From NCBI RefSeq assembly GCF_001429725.1, contig NZ_LMHV01000042.1, positions 248,073 to 312,072 of the forward strand: a stretch of 64,000 nt of DNA, in the 5' to 3' direction. The notes under the pieces were generated by a model, which was not told the origin of the DNA, searched no databases, and saw only the letters and a program-made list of their open reading frames with translations. The position numbers and the translations under genes are program-made. Source of the DNA: Rhizobium sp. Root708 (GTDB lineage: Bacteria; Pseudomonadota; Alphaproteobacteria; Rhizobiales; Rhizobiaceae). Within the stretch, counting starts at the first letter, position 1. Each line of letters begins with the position of its first letter. This document shows, one piece after another, positions 19,103 through 27,251 of this stretch.

Positions 19103-19525
19103 ATGCCTCAGAAGATCATCAGCCTGGCCACACAAGGCCAGGGTCTCTATGAATTTACCCATGAGGCCAGCGCCTTTGTCCGCTCGTCCGCGGTCACCGA
19201 GGGATTGCTCACGGTGTTTGTGCGGCACACGTCCTGTTCCCTGATCATCCAGGAAAACGCCGATCCGGATGTGCAGCAGGACCTGCGAGCATTTTTTGCC
19301 CGGCTGGTGCCGCCGTCGTCGGATCCTTCGATGCGCTGGATCGCGCATACGGCAGAGGGGCCGGACGACATGCCTGCTCATATCAAGGCCGCTTTGACCC
19401 AGGTTTCCATCGGTATCCCGGTGGTTTCGGGGCGGCTGGCGCTTGGCACCTGGCAGGGCATCTATCTCTTCGAGCATCGAGATCGGCCGCATCGGCGCGA
19501 GGTCGTGCTGCATCTCGGCGCCTGA
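19103..19525 (+). CDS. UPF0047/YjbQ-family protein
   Basis: 140 residues. The YjbQ fold is shown by VFVRHTSCSLIIQENADPDV, DLRAFFARLVPP, WIAHTAEGPDDMPAHIKA, and LALGTWQGIYLFEHR. Family members show weak secondary thiamine-phosphate synthase activity in vitro; the physiological role is unclear. The histidines of the HTS and HTAEGPDDMPAH motifs that bind metal/sulfate are intact. Start ATG 19103, single gene. Confidence 0.9.
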   Translation: MPQKIISLATQGQGLYEFTHEASAFVRSSAVTEGLLTVFVRHTSCSLIIQENADPDVQQDLRAFFARLVPPSSDPSMRWIAHTAEGPDDMPAHIKAALTQVSIGIPVVSGRLALGTWQGIYLFEHRDRPHRREVVLHLGA

Positions 19526-19625
19526 ACCCAATCTGAATAGGCAATTCGAACATCGTTCATTTTCAGCGGCTTATGGTTCTCTCAATCCCGCAAGGGAGAT
19601 CAATGAAACTGATGAGAGTTCCGTT

Positions 19626-19928
19626 ATGCATCAATTCGTCGCCCGCGTTGCCTTTGCAGCCTTCGTTGCTTTTGCCTCCATGCCAGCAACCTCTTCCGTC
19701 GCCGATGCGGCATCACCGCAGCGCGCCGCTGTGATCGACGTCCAGTATCGTCCGGTCCGTGGTTGCTCGCCGGTAGAAGCCGTGCAGAAGGCGCGGTGGG
19801 CCGGCCTTCGCAATGCGCGGGTGACGCATATGACGCCAAAGCGGGTTGCCGTCTCGGGACGGGGTTATCGTGGATGGGAGCAGATGTGGTTCGCCAACGT
19901 TAGAGGATGTCCACTGATCCGTCGTTGA
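19626..19928 (+). CDS. small secreted protein, paralog of the next gene
   Basis: 100 residues from ATG 19626 (MHQFVARVAFAAFVAFASMP), with a signal peptide of about 27 residues ending near ADAASP. The mature part has RGCSPVEAVQKARWAGLRNA, then VTHMTPKRVAVSGRGYRG, and ends in FANVRGCPLIRR. The same RGC... GxRxARV... TPxRVxVxG... NVRGCPxxRR frame appears in the following gene, so they are tandem paralogs. Two conserved cysteines in the export compartment probably form a disulfide. Function unknown. Confidence 0.72.
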   Translation: MHQFVARVAFAAFVAFASMPATSSVADAASPQRAAVIDVQYRPVRGCSPVEAVQKARWAGLRNARVTHMTPKRVAVSGRGYRGWEQMWFANVRGCPLIRR

Positions 19929-20075
19929 CGGCTCGGATTCGCCATAGCGGTGCCATTTTCGAACGGCTTTGTGCGAATCGCATATGAGTAAGCGTATCCG
20001 GGACGGCCGTGGCCGACCGGGACGAGTAAAATCGGAGCAGTCACGGTTTCGTGCCGTGAGGATATGGAGAGTTTG

Positions 20076-20420
20076 ATGAAGCAGTTTCTGGCCAAGGCGG
20101 GTATCGCCGCGGTGCTTGCTGCCGGCACGCTTGCCGGAGCAGTGGCGCCCGCGTCCGCCCAGGTGGATGTCTATATCGGTAGCGATCGTCCGCCACCGCC
20201 TCCCGGCTACGGTCGCCCGCCACCCCCGCCGCCAGGTTATGGTCGTCCACGTGGCTGTGATCCTCGGCTTGCCGAAGATATCGCGCGCGACTACGGATTC
20301 CGTCGCGCCCGTGTCGTCGACGTGACGCCGCGCCGCGTCATCGTCCAGGGCTGGTCGCGCCGCGGTGCCGATGAAATCAGCTTCGGCAACGTTCGCGGCT
20401 GCCCCGTTCTGCGCCGATAG
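20076..20420 (+). CDS. small secreted proline/glycine-rich protein, paralog of the previous gene
   Basis: 114 residues from ATG 20076 after TGGAGAG. The signal peptide is MKQFLAKAGIAAVLAAGTLA up to about residue 30 (SAQ). A short RPPPPPGYG repeat occurs twice (about 38-58). The conserved domain has RGCDPRLAEDIARDYGFRRA, RVVDVTPRRVIVQGWSRRGA and FGNVRGCPVLRR. It shares the two-cysteine core with the gene 150 bases upstream, but adds the Pro-rich stretch. A strong terminator follows. Confidence 0.8.
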   Translation: MKQFLAKAGIAAVLAAGTLAGAVAPASAQVDVYIGSDRPPPPPGYGRPPPPPPGYGRPRGCDPRLAEDIARDYGFRRARVVDVTPRRVIVQGWSRRGADEISFGNVRGCPVLRR

Positions 20421-20442
20421 AATTTCGATCGCCTGAAAACTC

Positions 20443-20486
20443 AACACCCCTGCCTGCGTTGCCGCCGGCAGGGGTGTTGTTTTTTG
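20443..20486 (+). terminator. strong intrinsic terminator
   Basis: AACACCCCTGCC (20443-20454) pairs with GGCAGGGGTGTT (20467-20478), followed by GTTTTTTG. It ends the secreted-protein gene and probably also stops convergent transcription of the DMT gene. Confidence 0.9.
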
Positions 20487-20523
20487 TGAGGACGTCATCG
20501 CCGCTTCACAGCGGCGGGCGGAA

Positions 20524-21468
20524 TTAATCCGCGCTAGCGGCCTGTTTTGTCGTTGCGAGCGGCGCCTGGCTGTCGGTCGAGACGACAGAGGTCGGAAGCG
20601 GAGTACCGCGCTTGCGTTCGCGCGCGAGTGTCAACAGGCCGGAGCAGATGATGAGCAGGATGCCGCCGGCCATCGGAAGATCGATCGTATCGTCGAAAAT
20701 CAGGTAGCCGAAGGCGATTGCCCAGAGCATCTGGCTATATTGCGGTGGAGCGACAAGATTTGCCGGCGCCATGCGCGCGGCCGTCATCAGCATCACGTTG
20801 CCGGCGGCGCCGAGCAGGCCATAGCTCGCCAGGAAGAACCACTGGCTCGGTGTCGGCATCGTCACCTGCGACACCATCAGGATGCCGCTGACGATGAGCG
20901 TGCCGAGCAATGCCGCACCGTAGAGGGACAGGCGCTTTTCCGCCGGACCCATCTTTCTGAGCACCACGATCGAGATCGCCGCGGCCAGTCCGCCGATCGC
21001 AGCGGCGAGGTGTCCGACCGACAATTCCCTGAAGCCCGGCCGCAGCACCACCAACACGCCGAGGAAGCCGACGATGACGGCGGCCCAACGCTGCCAGCGC
21101 ACATCTTCCTTCAGGAAGATCACCGAGAGAATGGTGACGAAGGATGGAAGCAGGAACAGCAGACAGAAGGCTTCCGCCATCGGCAGCTTCGTGAACGTGA
21201 TGATCGAGGCAATGGCGCCGACGGCGCCACAGACGAATCTCAACAGCCAGAGCGGACGATTGGATGAACGAACCATATCGAGCCAGGTGTCGTCCTTGCC
21301 CTTGATGAAGGGAAGAACGGCTGTTCCGAACAGAGCGCCGATGAAGGCGACCTGGTAGGCCGGAATGCTGCCATGGAGGATTTTGATGGATGCGTCGCTG
21401 AACGCGAAAACCGCGTAAGCGGCAAACGCTACGAGAACACCGCGGAGCGGCGAATGGGGAGCTGTCAT
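20524..21468 (-). CDS. DMT-superfamily (EamA) transporter
   Basis: About 314 residues with ten predicted transmembrane helices in two EamA repeats: GVLVAFAAYAVFAFSDASIK opens the first, GHLAAAIGGLAAAISIVVLR the second. These export small metabolites; the substrate is not predictable. I set the start at ATG 21468 (MTAPHSPLRG), close to helix 1. An in-frame ATG at 21510 adds 14 polar residues and neither has a clear ribosome site. The C-terminal tail is cytoplasmic and polar. Convergent with the secreted-protein gene. Confidence 0.88.
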   Translation of the reverse strand: MTAPHSPLRGVLVAFAAYAVFAFSDASIKILHGSIPAYQVAFIGALFGTAVLPFIKGKDDTWLDMVRSSNRPLWLLRFVCGAVGAIASIITFTKLPMAEAFCLLFLLPSFVTILSVIFLKEDVRWQRWAAVIVGFLGVLVVLRPGFRELSVGHLAAAIGGLAAAISIVVLRKMGPAEKRLSLYGAALLGTLIVSGILMVSQVTMPTPSQWFFLASYGLLGAAGNVMLMTAARMAPANLVAPPQYSQMLWAIAFGYLIFDDTIDLPMAGGILLIICSGLLTLARERKRGTPLPTSVVSTDSQAPLATTKQAASAD

Positions 21469-21576
21469 GTGGCCAGAATCATTGACGGAGGGTGCGCCAC
21501 AATGGCCCATAAATATCCGCGGAGCGAACGCTGAATAAGAATAGCTGCCATGCAGCAGGCGGGGAGTGCGCTCCCG

Positions 21577-22056
21577 TCACGCCGCTGGATGAGCGCCGAC
21601 GATCCCCCTGGCAAAATCCTGCAGGATCGGTCGCTGACCGGGCAGCAGCTTTACATCCGCCTCATCAAGCGAAAACCATGCGGCTCTGTCCACTTCCGGA
21701 AACTCTTGCGTGAGACCGGAGTGCGGGGGCCATTCCATGGCGAAGCTGTTGCTGACGATCCTGTCGGTATCGATCTCGGCCACGACGGACCACGCGACAA
21801 CGATCTTTCCACCGCTCGGCTGCTTGTACGATCCGACGAAGGTGAAGGGACCATCCGGAGTGTGGCCGATCTCTTCCCGCACCTCGCGCCTGGCGGCGGC
21901 GAGTTCGTCTTCTCCCTCGTCGACCAGGCCCTTGGGGATCGACCAACTGCCGGCATCCTTCTTGGCCCAGTAGGGTCCACCCGGATGAACCAGCAGCACC
22001 TCGACACGACCCTCATGCTGGCGGTGGATGACCAGACCGGCGCTTCGTTTCGCCAT
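21577..22056 (-). CDS. NUDIX hydrolase
   Basis: 159 residues. The Nudix box is complete, GLVDEGEDELAAARREVREE followed by IGH, around residues 43-65, preceded by WSIPKG. The sequence VLLVHPGGPYWAKKDAGSW with a later FPEVDRAAWFSLDEA matches bacterial DR1025/AP4A-type pyrophosphohydrolases acting on NDP-X; the exact nucleotide substrate is not visible. It is 17 bases downstream of a short hypothetical gene and may be co-transcribed with it. Confidence 0.92.
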   Translation of the reverse strand: MAKRSAGLVIHRQHEGRVEVLLVHPGGPYWAKKDAGSWSIPKGLVDEGEDELAAARREVREEIGHTPDGPFTFVGSYKQPSGGKIVVAWSVVAEIDTDRIVSNSFAMEWPPHSGLTQEFPEVDRAAWFSLDEADVKLLPGQRPILQDFARGIVGAHPAA

Positions 22057-22073
22057 TCACCATGCCCCGGCGG

Positions 22074-22334
22074 TCAATGCGATCCGGCGCGCAAAGCCGC
22101 GCCATAATCCCGGTAGATGCTGAGGCAATCGGTATAGCTCAACGATTCATTGGCCCCGTAGACGACATGCGCGCTCGAGGAGCTTGTCGCAGCCTCTTCG
22201 GAGACGAACAATATCGCCTCGCCAAGTGATTTTCCGGTGATCGGAGCTTCCGTCCCGTCCTCTTGCGTAATTCCTTTGATAATCGCCGCGATCTCGCGGT
22301 GGCTGAAGACTAAACGTCTGTCTTCGGGTGTCAT
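22074..22334 (-). CDS. hypothetical 86-residue protein
   Basis: ATG 22334 follows GAGGCAAGACA on the minus strand, a good ribosome site. The product, MTPEDRRLVFSHREIAAIIK..., is acidic with a predicted N-terminal helix pair and a serine cluster (ATSSSSAHVVYG), and ends in YRDYGAALRAGSH. No family recognised. Seventeen bases separate it from the NUDIX gene downstream, suggesting one transcript. Confidence 0.55.
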   Translation of the reverse strand: MTPEDRRLVFSHREIAAIIKGITQEDGTEAPITGKSLGEAILFVSEEAATSSSSAHVVYGANESLSYTDCLSIYRDYGAALRAGSH

Positions 22335-22652
22335 TGTCTTGCCTCGGGTATGAATGGAGCCACTTCAAACAACAACTGCAATAGATCGTCGCGACGAGAA
22401 CTCGCCACCACGGGGTCGACGCTTATGACGCATCATCAAAAACATGCCGGTTTCGCCGGAACGACAACGCTTTACGGCGAGCGTTGCGCTGCAGATCGCT
22501 GCGGGCATCCGGTTCGCTGATGACCAGAAGGTCGCCACTCATAATAGATAAGGTGCCGTCGCATTCCGACAAGTCCGCGACCTGCTCACTCGCGGCGATG
22601 TGACCACGGCATTGGCAAAGCGTGATCGGCCTATTATATCGAGCGCATTCTA
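22335..22652. other. divergent intergenic region
   Basis: 318 bases. The right end carries the msrC promoter: TTGGCA at 22612-22617, 17-bp spacer, TATATC at 22635-22640. A 39-codon minus ORF (22423-22542) is discussed under rejected items. Otherwise nothing seen. Confidence 0.4.
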
Positions 22653-23162
22653 ATGACAGCGAGTGTTCAGGCCATGTTTCAGGCTTCCAAAATAACGCAT
22701 GCGGACAAGGCCACGTTCTACGCGGAATTGCAGCAGCAGCTTCAAGGCCTGCTGCATGGCGAGCGGGACACGATCGCCAATGCCGCCAACACCTCTGCTC
22801 TCCTCTTCGACATGCTGCCGGATTTGAACTGGGCCGGATTCTATTTCCTGAAGACGGAAAACGAACTGGTTCTCGGGCCATTCCAGGGCAAGGCAGCCTG
22901 CGTTCGCATCACGGTCGGGCGCGGCGTCTGCGGAACGGCGGTGGAGAAGGGCACGTCGATCCTCGTCGAGGACGTGCATGCCTTTCCCGGACATATCGCC
23001 TGCGATGCCGCCTCGCGCTCGGAACTCGTCGTGCCGCTCCACCACGACGGCAAGATCCTCGGCGTGATCGACCTCGACAGTCCGACGGCGGGGCGTTTCG
23101 ACGCCGAAGACCAGGCCGGCATCGAAGCGCTGGCCCGGATTTTCGTCGAGGCCAGCTACTGA
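22653..23162 (+). CDS. msrC: free methionine-(R)-sulfoxide reductase (GAF domain)
   Basis: GAF-fold enzyme reducing free Met-R-sulfoxide with thioredoxin. The three catalytic-site cysteines are C83 and C93 in ACVRITVGRGVCGTA and C117 in PGHIACDAASRSE, numbering almost as in the E. coli enzyme (84/94/118). Other marks: NWAGFYFLK, LVLGPFQGK and GVIDLDSPTAGRF. The promoter at 22612-22640 predicts a start of transcription near 22647, so ATG 22674 (MFQASK) may be the true start rather than 22653. Cytoplasmic antioxidant role. Confidence 0.92.
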   Translation: MTASVQAMFQASKITHADKATFYAELQQQLQGLLHGERDTIANAANTSALLFDMLPDLNWAGFYFLKTENELVLGPFQGKAACVRITVGRGVCGTAVEKGTSILVEDVHAFPGHIACDAASRSELVVPLHHDGKILGVIDLDSPTAGRFDAEDQAGIEALARIFVEASY

Positions 23163-23174
23163 GGCTTCACGGCG

Positions 23175-23525
23175 TCAGTGATATTTTTCGCGTTCGCGAA
23201 TGAGGATCGCCGGGGCATTCAGCTCGGCGATCGGCTGGTTGACGTCTGCTGGAATATCTCCCGTCAGCTGCAGGTCGAGATAGCGTGCGCAGCACACTCT
23301 CAGGAAAGACGTGAAGTTTCCGAGATCATGACCGGCATCGATTGATTCATGATGCAGCCTGGTGATCAGCTGCGTGACGTTCATGCGGTCACGCCGGGCG
23401 ATCTCCTCGAGCTTCGACCAGAAGAAATTCTCCAGCCGAACGCTCGTCACCATGCCGTCGATGCGCAGCGAACGCGTGGTGCTCTCCCAGAGCTTCGCGT
23501 CCGCCTTGATGAACAATTCGCACAT
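23175..23525 (-). CDS. ribbon-helix-helix domain protein
   Basis: 116 residues. A central ribbon-helix-helix (about 24-65) reads VTSVRLENFFWSKLEEIARR followed by MNVTQLITRLHHE, the RHH_4 pattern common in rhizobia. The C-terminal part FTSFLRVCCARYLDLQLTG is also typical. Probably a small DNA-binding regulator; the target is unknown. It converges with msrC with only 12 bases between and lies 23 bases after the DJ-1 gene, whose transcription may continue into it. Confidence 0.85.
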   Translation of the reverse strand: MCELFIKADAKLWESTTRSLRIDGMVTSVRLENFFWSKLEEIARRDRMNVTQLITRLHHESIDAGHDLGNFTSFLRVCCARYLDLQLTGDIPADVNQPIAELNAPAILIREREKYH

Positions 23526-23548
23526 CCCGTCTCTCCCTGTCCGTCTCC

Positions 23549-24145
23549 TCAGGCGGCGTTCGTTTGTAGCAGTGCCGAGGCATCAAGCACAGCCATGAAC
23601 TGCCGCAGCCATGAAGGGTGTGCGGGCCATGCGGGTGCGGTCACGAGGTTGCCATCCGAGACGGCGTCGCTGATGGCGATATCGGCGTAAATGCCGCCAG
23701 CAAGTTCGACTTCTGGGCGGCAGGCGGGGTAGGCGGAGCAGGTGCGGCCCTTGAGAACGCCGGCGGCGGCCAGGAGCTGGGCGCCGTGGCAGATCGCGGC
23801 AACCGGCTTGCCGGCGTCGAAGAAGTGCTGCACGGCCTTGATGACCTCGGGGTTAAGGCGCAGATATTCCGGCGCGCGACCGCCCGGGATGATGAGTGCG
23901 TCGTAATCCTCGGCGCGGATGCTGGAGAAGGTGGCGTTGAGCGCGAAGTTGTGGCCGCGCTTCTCCGAATAGGTCTGGTCGCCCTCGAAGTCATGGATGG
24001 CGGTCGCTACGGTCTCGCCGGCATTCTTGCCGGGGCACACCGCATGCACGGTATAACCGCAGGCGAGCAGCGTCTGGAACGGGACCATGGTTTCATAGTC
24101 CTCGGTGAAATCGCCGGTGATCATCAGGATTTTAGAAGCTGGCAT
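23549..24145 (-). CDS. DJ-1/PfpI-family protein
   Basis: 198 residues of the class-I glutamine-amidotransferase-like DJ-1/PfpI fold. The nucleophile elbow is AAICHGAQLL with C119-H120; the conserved glutamate lies in GDFTEDYE (E15/E18), and IIPGGRAPEYLR precedes it. Members are glyoxalase-III/chaperone/deglycase-like or YhbO-like stress proteins; the specific activity is uncertain. ATG 24145 follows GGGAGGAAACAG. It is likely the head of a two-gene unit with the ribbon-helix-helix gene. Confidence 0.9.
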   Translation of the reverse strand: MPASKILMITGDFTEDYETMVPFQTLLACGYTVHAVCPGKNAGETVATAIHDFEGDQTYSEKRGHNFALNATFSSIRAEDYDALIIPGGRAPEYLRLNPEVIKAVQHFFDAGKPVAAICHGAQLLAAAGVLKGRTCSAYPACRPEVELAGGIYADIAISDAVSDGNLVTAPAWPAHPSWLRQFMAVLDASALLQTNAA

Positions 24146-24251
24146 CTGTTTCCTCCCAAAAACAACGGGAGGACCTTAGCAAGGCCTGTGATCCAACGGG
24201 TACTAAGGGAATACTACAGCGAAAATTCCACATACCTCGCCAGAGGGCAGC

Positions 24252-24283
24252 AAAAAGGGGACGCGCCAGCTGGCCGCCCCCTT
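24252..24283 (-). terminator. cyd operon terminator
   Basis: On the minus strand AAGGGG (24283-24278) pairs with CCCCTT (24260-24255) around an inner GGCCAGCTGGC, then TTT. It lies 28 bases after the cydX stop. Confidence 0.8.
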
Positions 24284-24310
24284 ATCATTTCCTTGGCAGC
24301 AGCTTGGCCG

Positions 24311-24421
24311 CTACTGCTTTTTCTTCTTGGCTTCGTCGTCCATCAGCTCATACCACATCGCGTTGAGCACCGCGAAGGCGGCGGCCAGCGGAAGGCCGAG
24401 GATCCATGCGAAATACCACAT
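24311..24421 (-). CDS. cydX: cytochrome bd oxidase small subunit CydX
   Basis: 36-residue single-span protein, MWYFAWILGLPLAAAFAVLN then AMWYELMDDEAKKKKQ. The MWYFAWILG start and the aromatic-acidic-lysine end are the signature of CydX, which stabilises haem in the bd oxidase. It starts 12 bases after cydB and is the last gene of gbsR-cydDCABX, just before the operon terminator. It is too short for usual gene finders. Confidence 0.93.
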   Translation of the reverse strand: MWYFAWILGLPLAAAFAVLNAMWYELMDDEAKKKKQ

Positions 24422-24433
24422 CGTCTTTCTCCT

Positions 24434-25588
24434 TCAGTAAGCGTGGCCGCTCTTGTCTTTGATGGCCTTCTCGTCGACCTTACCCCACAGGACTTTGTAG
24501 ACCCAGGCGGTGTAGGCGAAGATGATCGGCAGGAAGATCGCCGCGACGACAAGCATGGTGAACAGTGTCGAATGGCTCGACGATGCATCCCACACCGTCA
24601 GGCTCGACTTCGGATCGAGCGAGGAGGGCAGGATGAACGGGAACATCGAAAGGCCGACGGTCGAGATGATGCCGAGGATCGAGACCTTGCTGAACAGCAG
24701 GGTTGCTACCTCCCATCTTGCCCGCAGCGCGAGGAACGCCGCCGCCGCACCGACGAAGCCCAGGATCGGGGCGATGATCATCCACGGATGGGTGCCGTAG
24801 TTCGCAAGCCAGGACCCCTCGTGCGTTGCGGTCTTGAACAGCGGGTTCGACGGGCCGGTCGTGTTGATCGCGCTCGTGATGGTGTAGCCGTTGACGCCGA
24901 GGGCGAGAAAGATGCCGCCGAGCGCGAAGAGGACGATCACTGCCAGCGCAGCTAGGCTTCCATAGCTTCTTGCCCGATCCGCCACGGTTCCGCTTGCCTT
25001 GAGGACCAGCCACGAAGCCCCATGCTGGACCAGCATGGCGACCGAAAGCAGGCCACAGAGCAATGCGTAGGGGTTCAGCAGTCCGAAGAACGATCCTTCA
25101 TAGAAGATGCGCATGTCGGCCGGATCAAACCGGAACGGCACGCCCTGTAGCACGTTGCCGACCGCGACGCCGAAGATCAGCGACGGGACGAAGCCGCCGA
25201 TGAACAGCGCGATGTCCCAATTGCCACGCCAGCGGGCGCTTTCACGTTTCGAACGGTACTTGAAGGCGACCGGCCGCAGGATGAGGGCGAGCAGGATCGC
25301 GAACATCGCAAGGTAGAAGCCCGAGAAGGACACTGCATAGAGCGGCGGCCAGGCGGCGAAGATGGCGCCACCGCCGAGGATCAGCCAGACCTGGTTTCCT
25401 TCCCAGACCGGGCCGATCGTGTTGATGGCGACACGGCGTTCCGTATCCGTCTTGGCGACGAAGGGAAGCAGCGTGCCGACACCGAGGTCGAAGCCATCGC
25501 TGACGGCAAAGGCGATCAGCAGCACACCGAGAAGCAGCCACCAGATCATGCGCAGGATGTCGTAACTTATGAGTTCGTGCAGGATCAT
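24434..25588 (-). CDS. cydB: cytochrome bd ubiquinol oxidase subunit II
   Basis: 384 residues and about nine transmembrane helices: IWWLLLGVLLIAFAVSDGFD at the start, then GPVWEGNQVWLILGGGAIFA, both characteristic of CydB. W57/D-type residues near the GPVWEGNQVW motif line the haem d site with CydA. It is 6 bases downstream of cydA and followed by cydX. The enzyme is a high-affinity, non-proton-pumping quinol oxidase used at low oxygen. Confidence 0.96.
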   Translation of the reverse strand: MILHELISYDILRMIWWLLLGVLLIAFAVSDGFDLGVGTLLPFVAKTDTERRVAINTIGPVWEGNQVWLILGGGAIFAAWPPLYAVSFSGFYLAMFAILLALILRPVAFKYRSKRESARWRGNWDIALFIGGFVPSLIFGVAVGNVLQGVPFRFDPADMRIFYEGSFFGLLNPYALLCGLLSVAMLVQHGASWLVLKASGTVADRARSYGSLAALAVIVLFALGGIFLALGVNGYTITSAINTTGPSNPLFKTATHEGSWLANYGTHPWMIIAPILGFVGAAAAFLALRARWEVATLLFSKVSILGIISTVGLSMFPFILPSSLDPKSSLTVWDASSSHSTLFTMLVVAAIFLPIIFAYTAWVYKVLWGKVDEKAIKDKSGHAY

Positions 25589-25594
25589 GATCGA

Positions 25595-27175
25595 TCACTC
25601 CGCGGCAGGAACGAGGGTTTCGGAAATGAGCTCGGCTTCCGGCTCGTCGTCCGGTTCCGGTCCCTTCTGGATGCTTTTGATCATCAAGGTCATCTCGACG
25701 ACGATCAGCGCCGTGTAGAGAACGGCAAAGCCGATGATCGTCAGCAGCACCGTGCTGGCACCGAGGCTCGAGACCGCCATCGCCGTCGGCAGCACGCCTT
25801 CGATCACCCAGGGCTGGCGGCCGATCTCGGCGACGATCCAGCCGGCTTCGATGGCGATAAAGGGAAGCGGGATGGCGAAGACGGCGATCTTGAGCAACAG
25901 CGGATACTTGTCGAGGTGACGTCGTGCGGACAGCCAGAAGAAAGCGGCCGTCAGGACGATGAAGAACATGCCGAGCCCGACCATGATACGGAACGACCAG
26001 AAGAGCGTCGGCACATGCGGGATGGTATCGCGGGCGGCCTGGGTGATCTGGGCGTCAGTCGCCTGGCGTGGGTCGTCGACATAGCGCTTCAGGAGAAGGC
26101 CATAGCCGAGTTGGTGCCCGAGTTCCTCGAAGGACGAGCGGAGTTCTGGCGCGATGGCATCCGGGGTTGCAGCCGCGCGGATCTGCGTCAGCGCGTCGTA
26201 GGCCTTGATGCCTTCGCGGATACGGGCCTCGGCCTGTTGCTCCAGCTTGTCGATACCGGGGATCTCCGTCGTCAACGAACGAGTGCCGATCAGACCCATG
26301 ACCCACGGGATATGGACGGCAAAGTGGGTTTCGCGCGTTTCCTGATCGGGGAACCCGAAGGCGGTGAAGGCGGCGGGCGCCGGTTCCGTCTTCCACATGG
26401 CTTCGATGGCGGCGAGCTTCATCTTCTGGTTTTCGGTTGCGAGATAGCCGCTTTCGTCACCGAGGACGACAACCGACAGGGACGATGCAAGACCGAACGA
26501 GGCGGCAACCGTCATCGACCGCTTGGCGATCTCGATGTGGCGTCCCTTCAACAGGTACCAGGCCGAGACACCGAGCACGAAGATCGAGGCGCAGACATAG
26601 CCGGCCGAGACCGTATGAACGAACTTCGCCTGGGCAACCGGATTGAAGACCACGTCGAAGAAGCTGGTGACCTCCATGCGCATCGTCTGCGGATTGAGCG
26701 CCGAGCCAACGGGGTTCTGCATCCAGCCGTTGGCAATGAGGATCCAGAGCGCCGAGAAGTTGGAGCCGAGCGCCACGCACCATGTCGCCACCAGGTGGCC
26801 GACCTTCGAAAGCTTGTCCCATCCGAAGAAGAACAGGCCGACGAAGGTCGCCTCGAGGAAGAAGGCCATCAGCCCTTCGATCGCCAGCGGGGCGCCGAAG
26901 ATGTCGCCGACATAGTAGCTGTAATAGCTCCAGTTCATCCCGAACTGGAATTCCATGACGATGCCTGTCGCAACGCCGATCGCAAAGTTGATACCGAAAA
27001 GCACGCCCCAGAATTTCGTCATCTGCCGCCAGATCTGGCGGCCGGTCATGACGTAGACCGTTTCCATGATGGCGAGCAGCACGGAAAGTCCGAGCGTCAA
27101 TGGCACGAATAAAAAGTGGTAAAGCGCGGTTAGCGCAAATTGGAAGCGCGATAGCGCGACTATGTCTAGTTCCAT
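25595..27175 (-). CDS. cydA: cytochrome bd ubiquinol oxidase subunit I
   Basis: 526 residues from ATG 27175 (MELDIVALSRFQFALTALYH). H20 corresponds to the haem b595 ligand, and the canonical GRQPWVIEGVLPT stretch follows the Q-loop region. GFPDQETRETHFAVHIPWVM and VHTVSAGYV are also conserved. It oxidises quinol and reduces oxygen with CydB. The upstream frame to 27241 lacks a ribosome site and is not CydA-like. In this operon cydD and cydC come first, then cydA, cydB and cydX. Confidence 0.96.
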   Translation of the reverse strand: MELDIVALSRFQFALTALYHFLFVPLTLGLSVLLAIMETVYVMTGRQIWRQMTKFWGVLFGINFAIGVATGIVMEFQFGMNWSYYSYYVGDIFGAPLAIEGLMAFFLEATFVGLFFFGWDKLSKVGHLVATWCVALGSNFSALWILIANGWMQNPVGSALNPQTMRMEVTSFFDVVFNPVAQAKFVHTVSAGYVCASIFVLGVSAWYLLKGRHIEIAKRSMTVAASFGLASSLSVVVLGDESGYLATENQKMKLAAIEAMWKTEPAPAAFTAFGFPDQETRETHFAVHIPWVMGLIGTRSLTTEIPGIDKLEQQAEARIREGIKAYDALTQIRAAATPDAIAPELRSSFEELGHQLGYGLLLKRYVDDPRQATDAQITQAARDTIPHVPTLFWSFRIMVGLGMFFIVLTAAFFWLSARRHLDKYPLLLKIAVFAIPLPFIAIEAGWIVAEIGRQPWVIEGVLPTAMAVSSLGASTVLLTIIGFAVLYTALIVVEMTLMIKSIQKGPEPDDEPEAELISETLVPAAE

Positions 27176-27251
27176 TGTCTTTCTCCCACGGCCCCACGGG
27201 GTATGAAGAGTTTCCACCAGGCCGGATTGCCGGGCGGTCATGCGGTGTGGC

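Noticed and set aside
22423..22542. 39-codon minus ORF starting MSGDLLVISEPDARSD
   Set aside because: Ribosome site weak and mixed third-position composition; homology-like frame continues upstream without a start. Not enough to call, though a small protein cannot be excluded.
25577..27112. 511-codon + frame over cydA
   Set aside because: Antisense shadow; CydA on the minus strand is certain.
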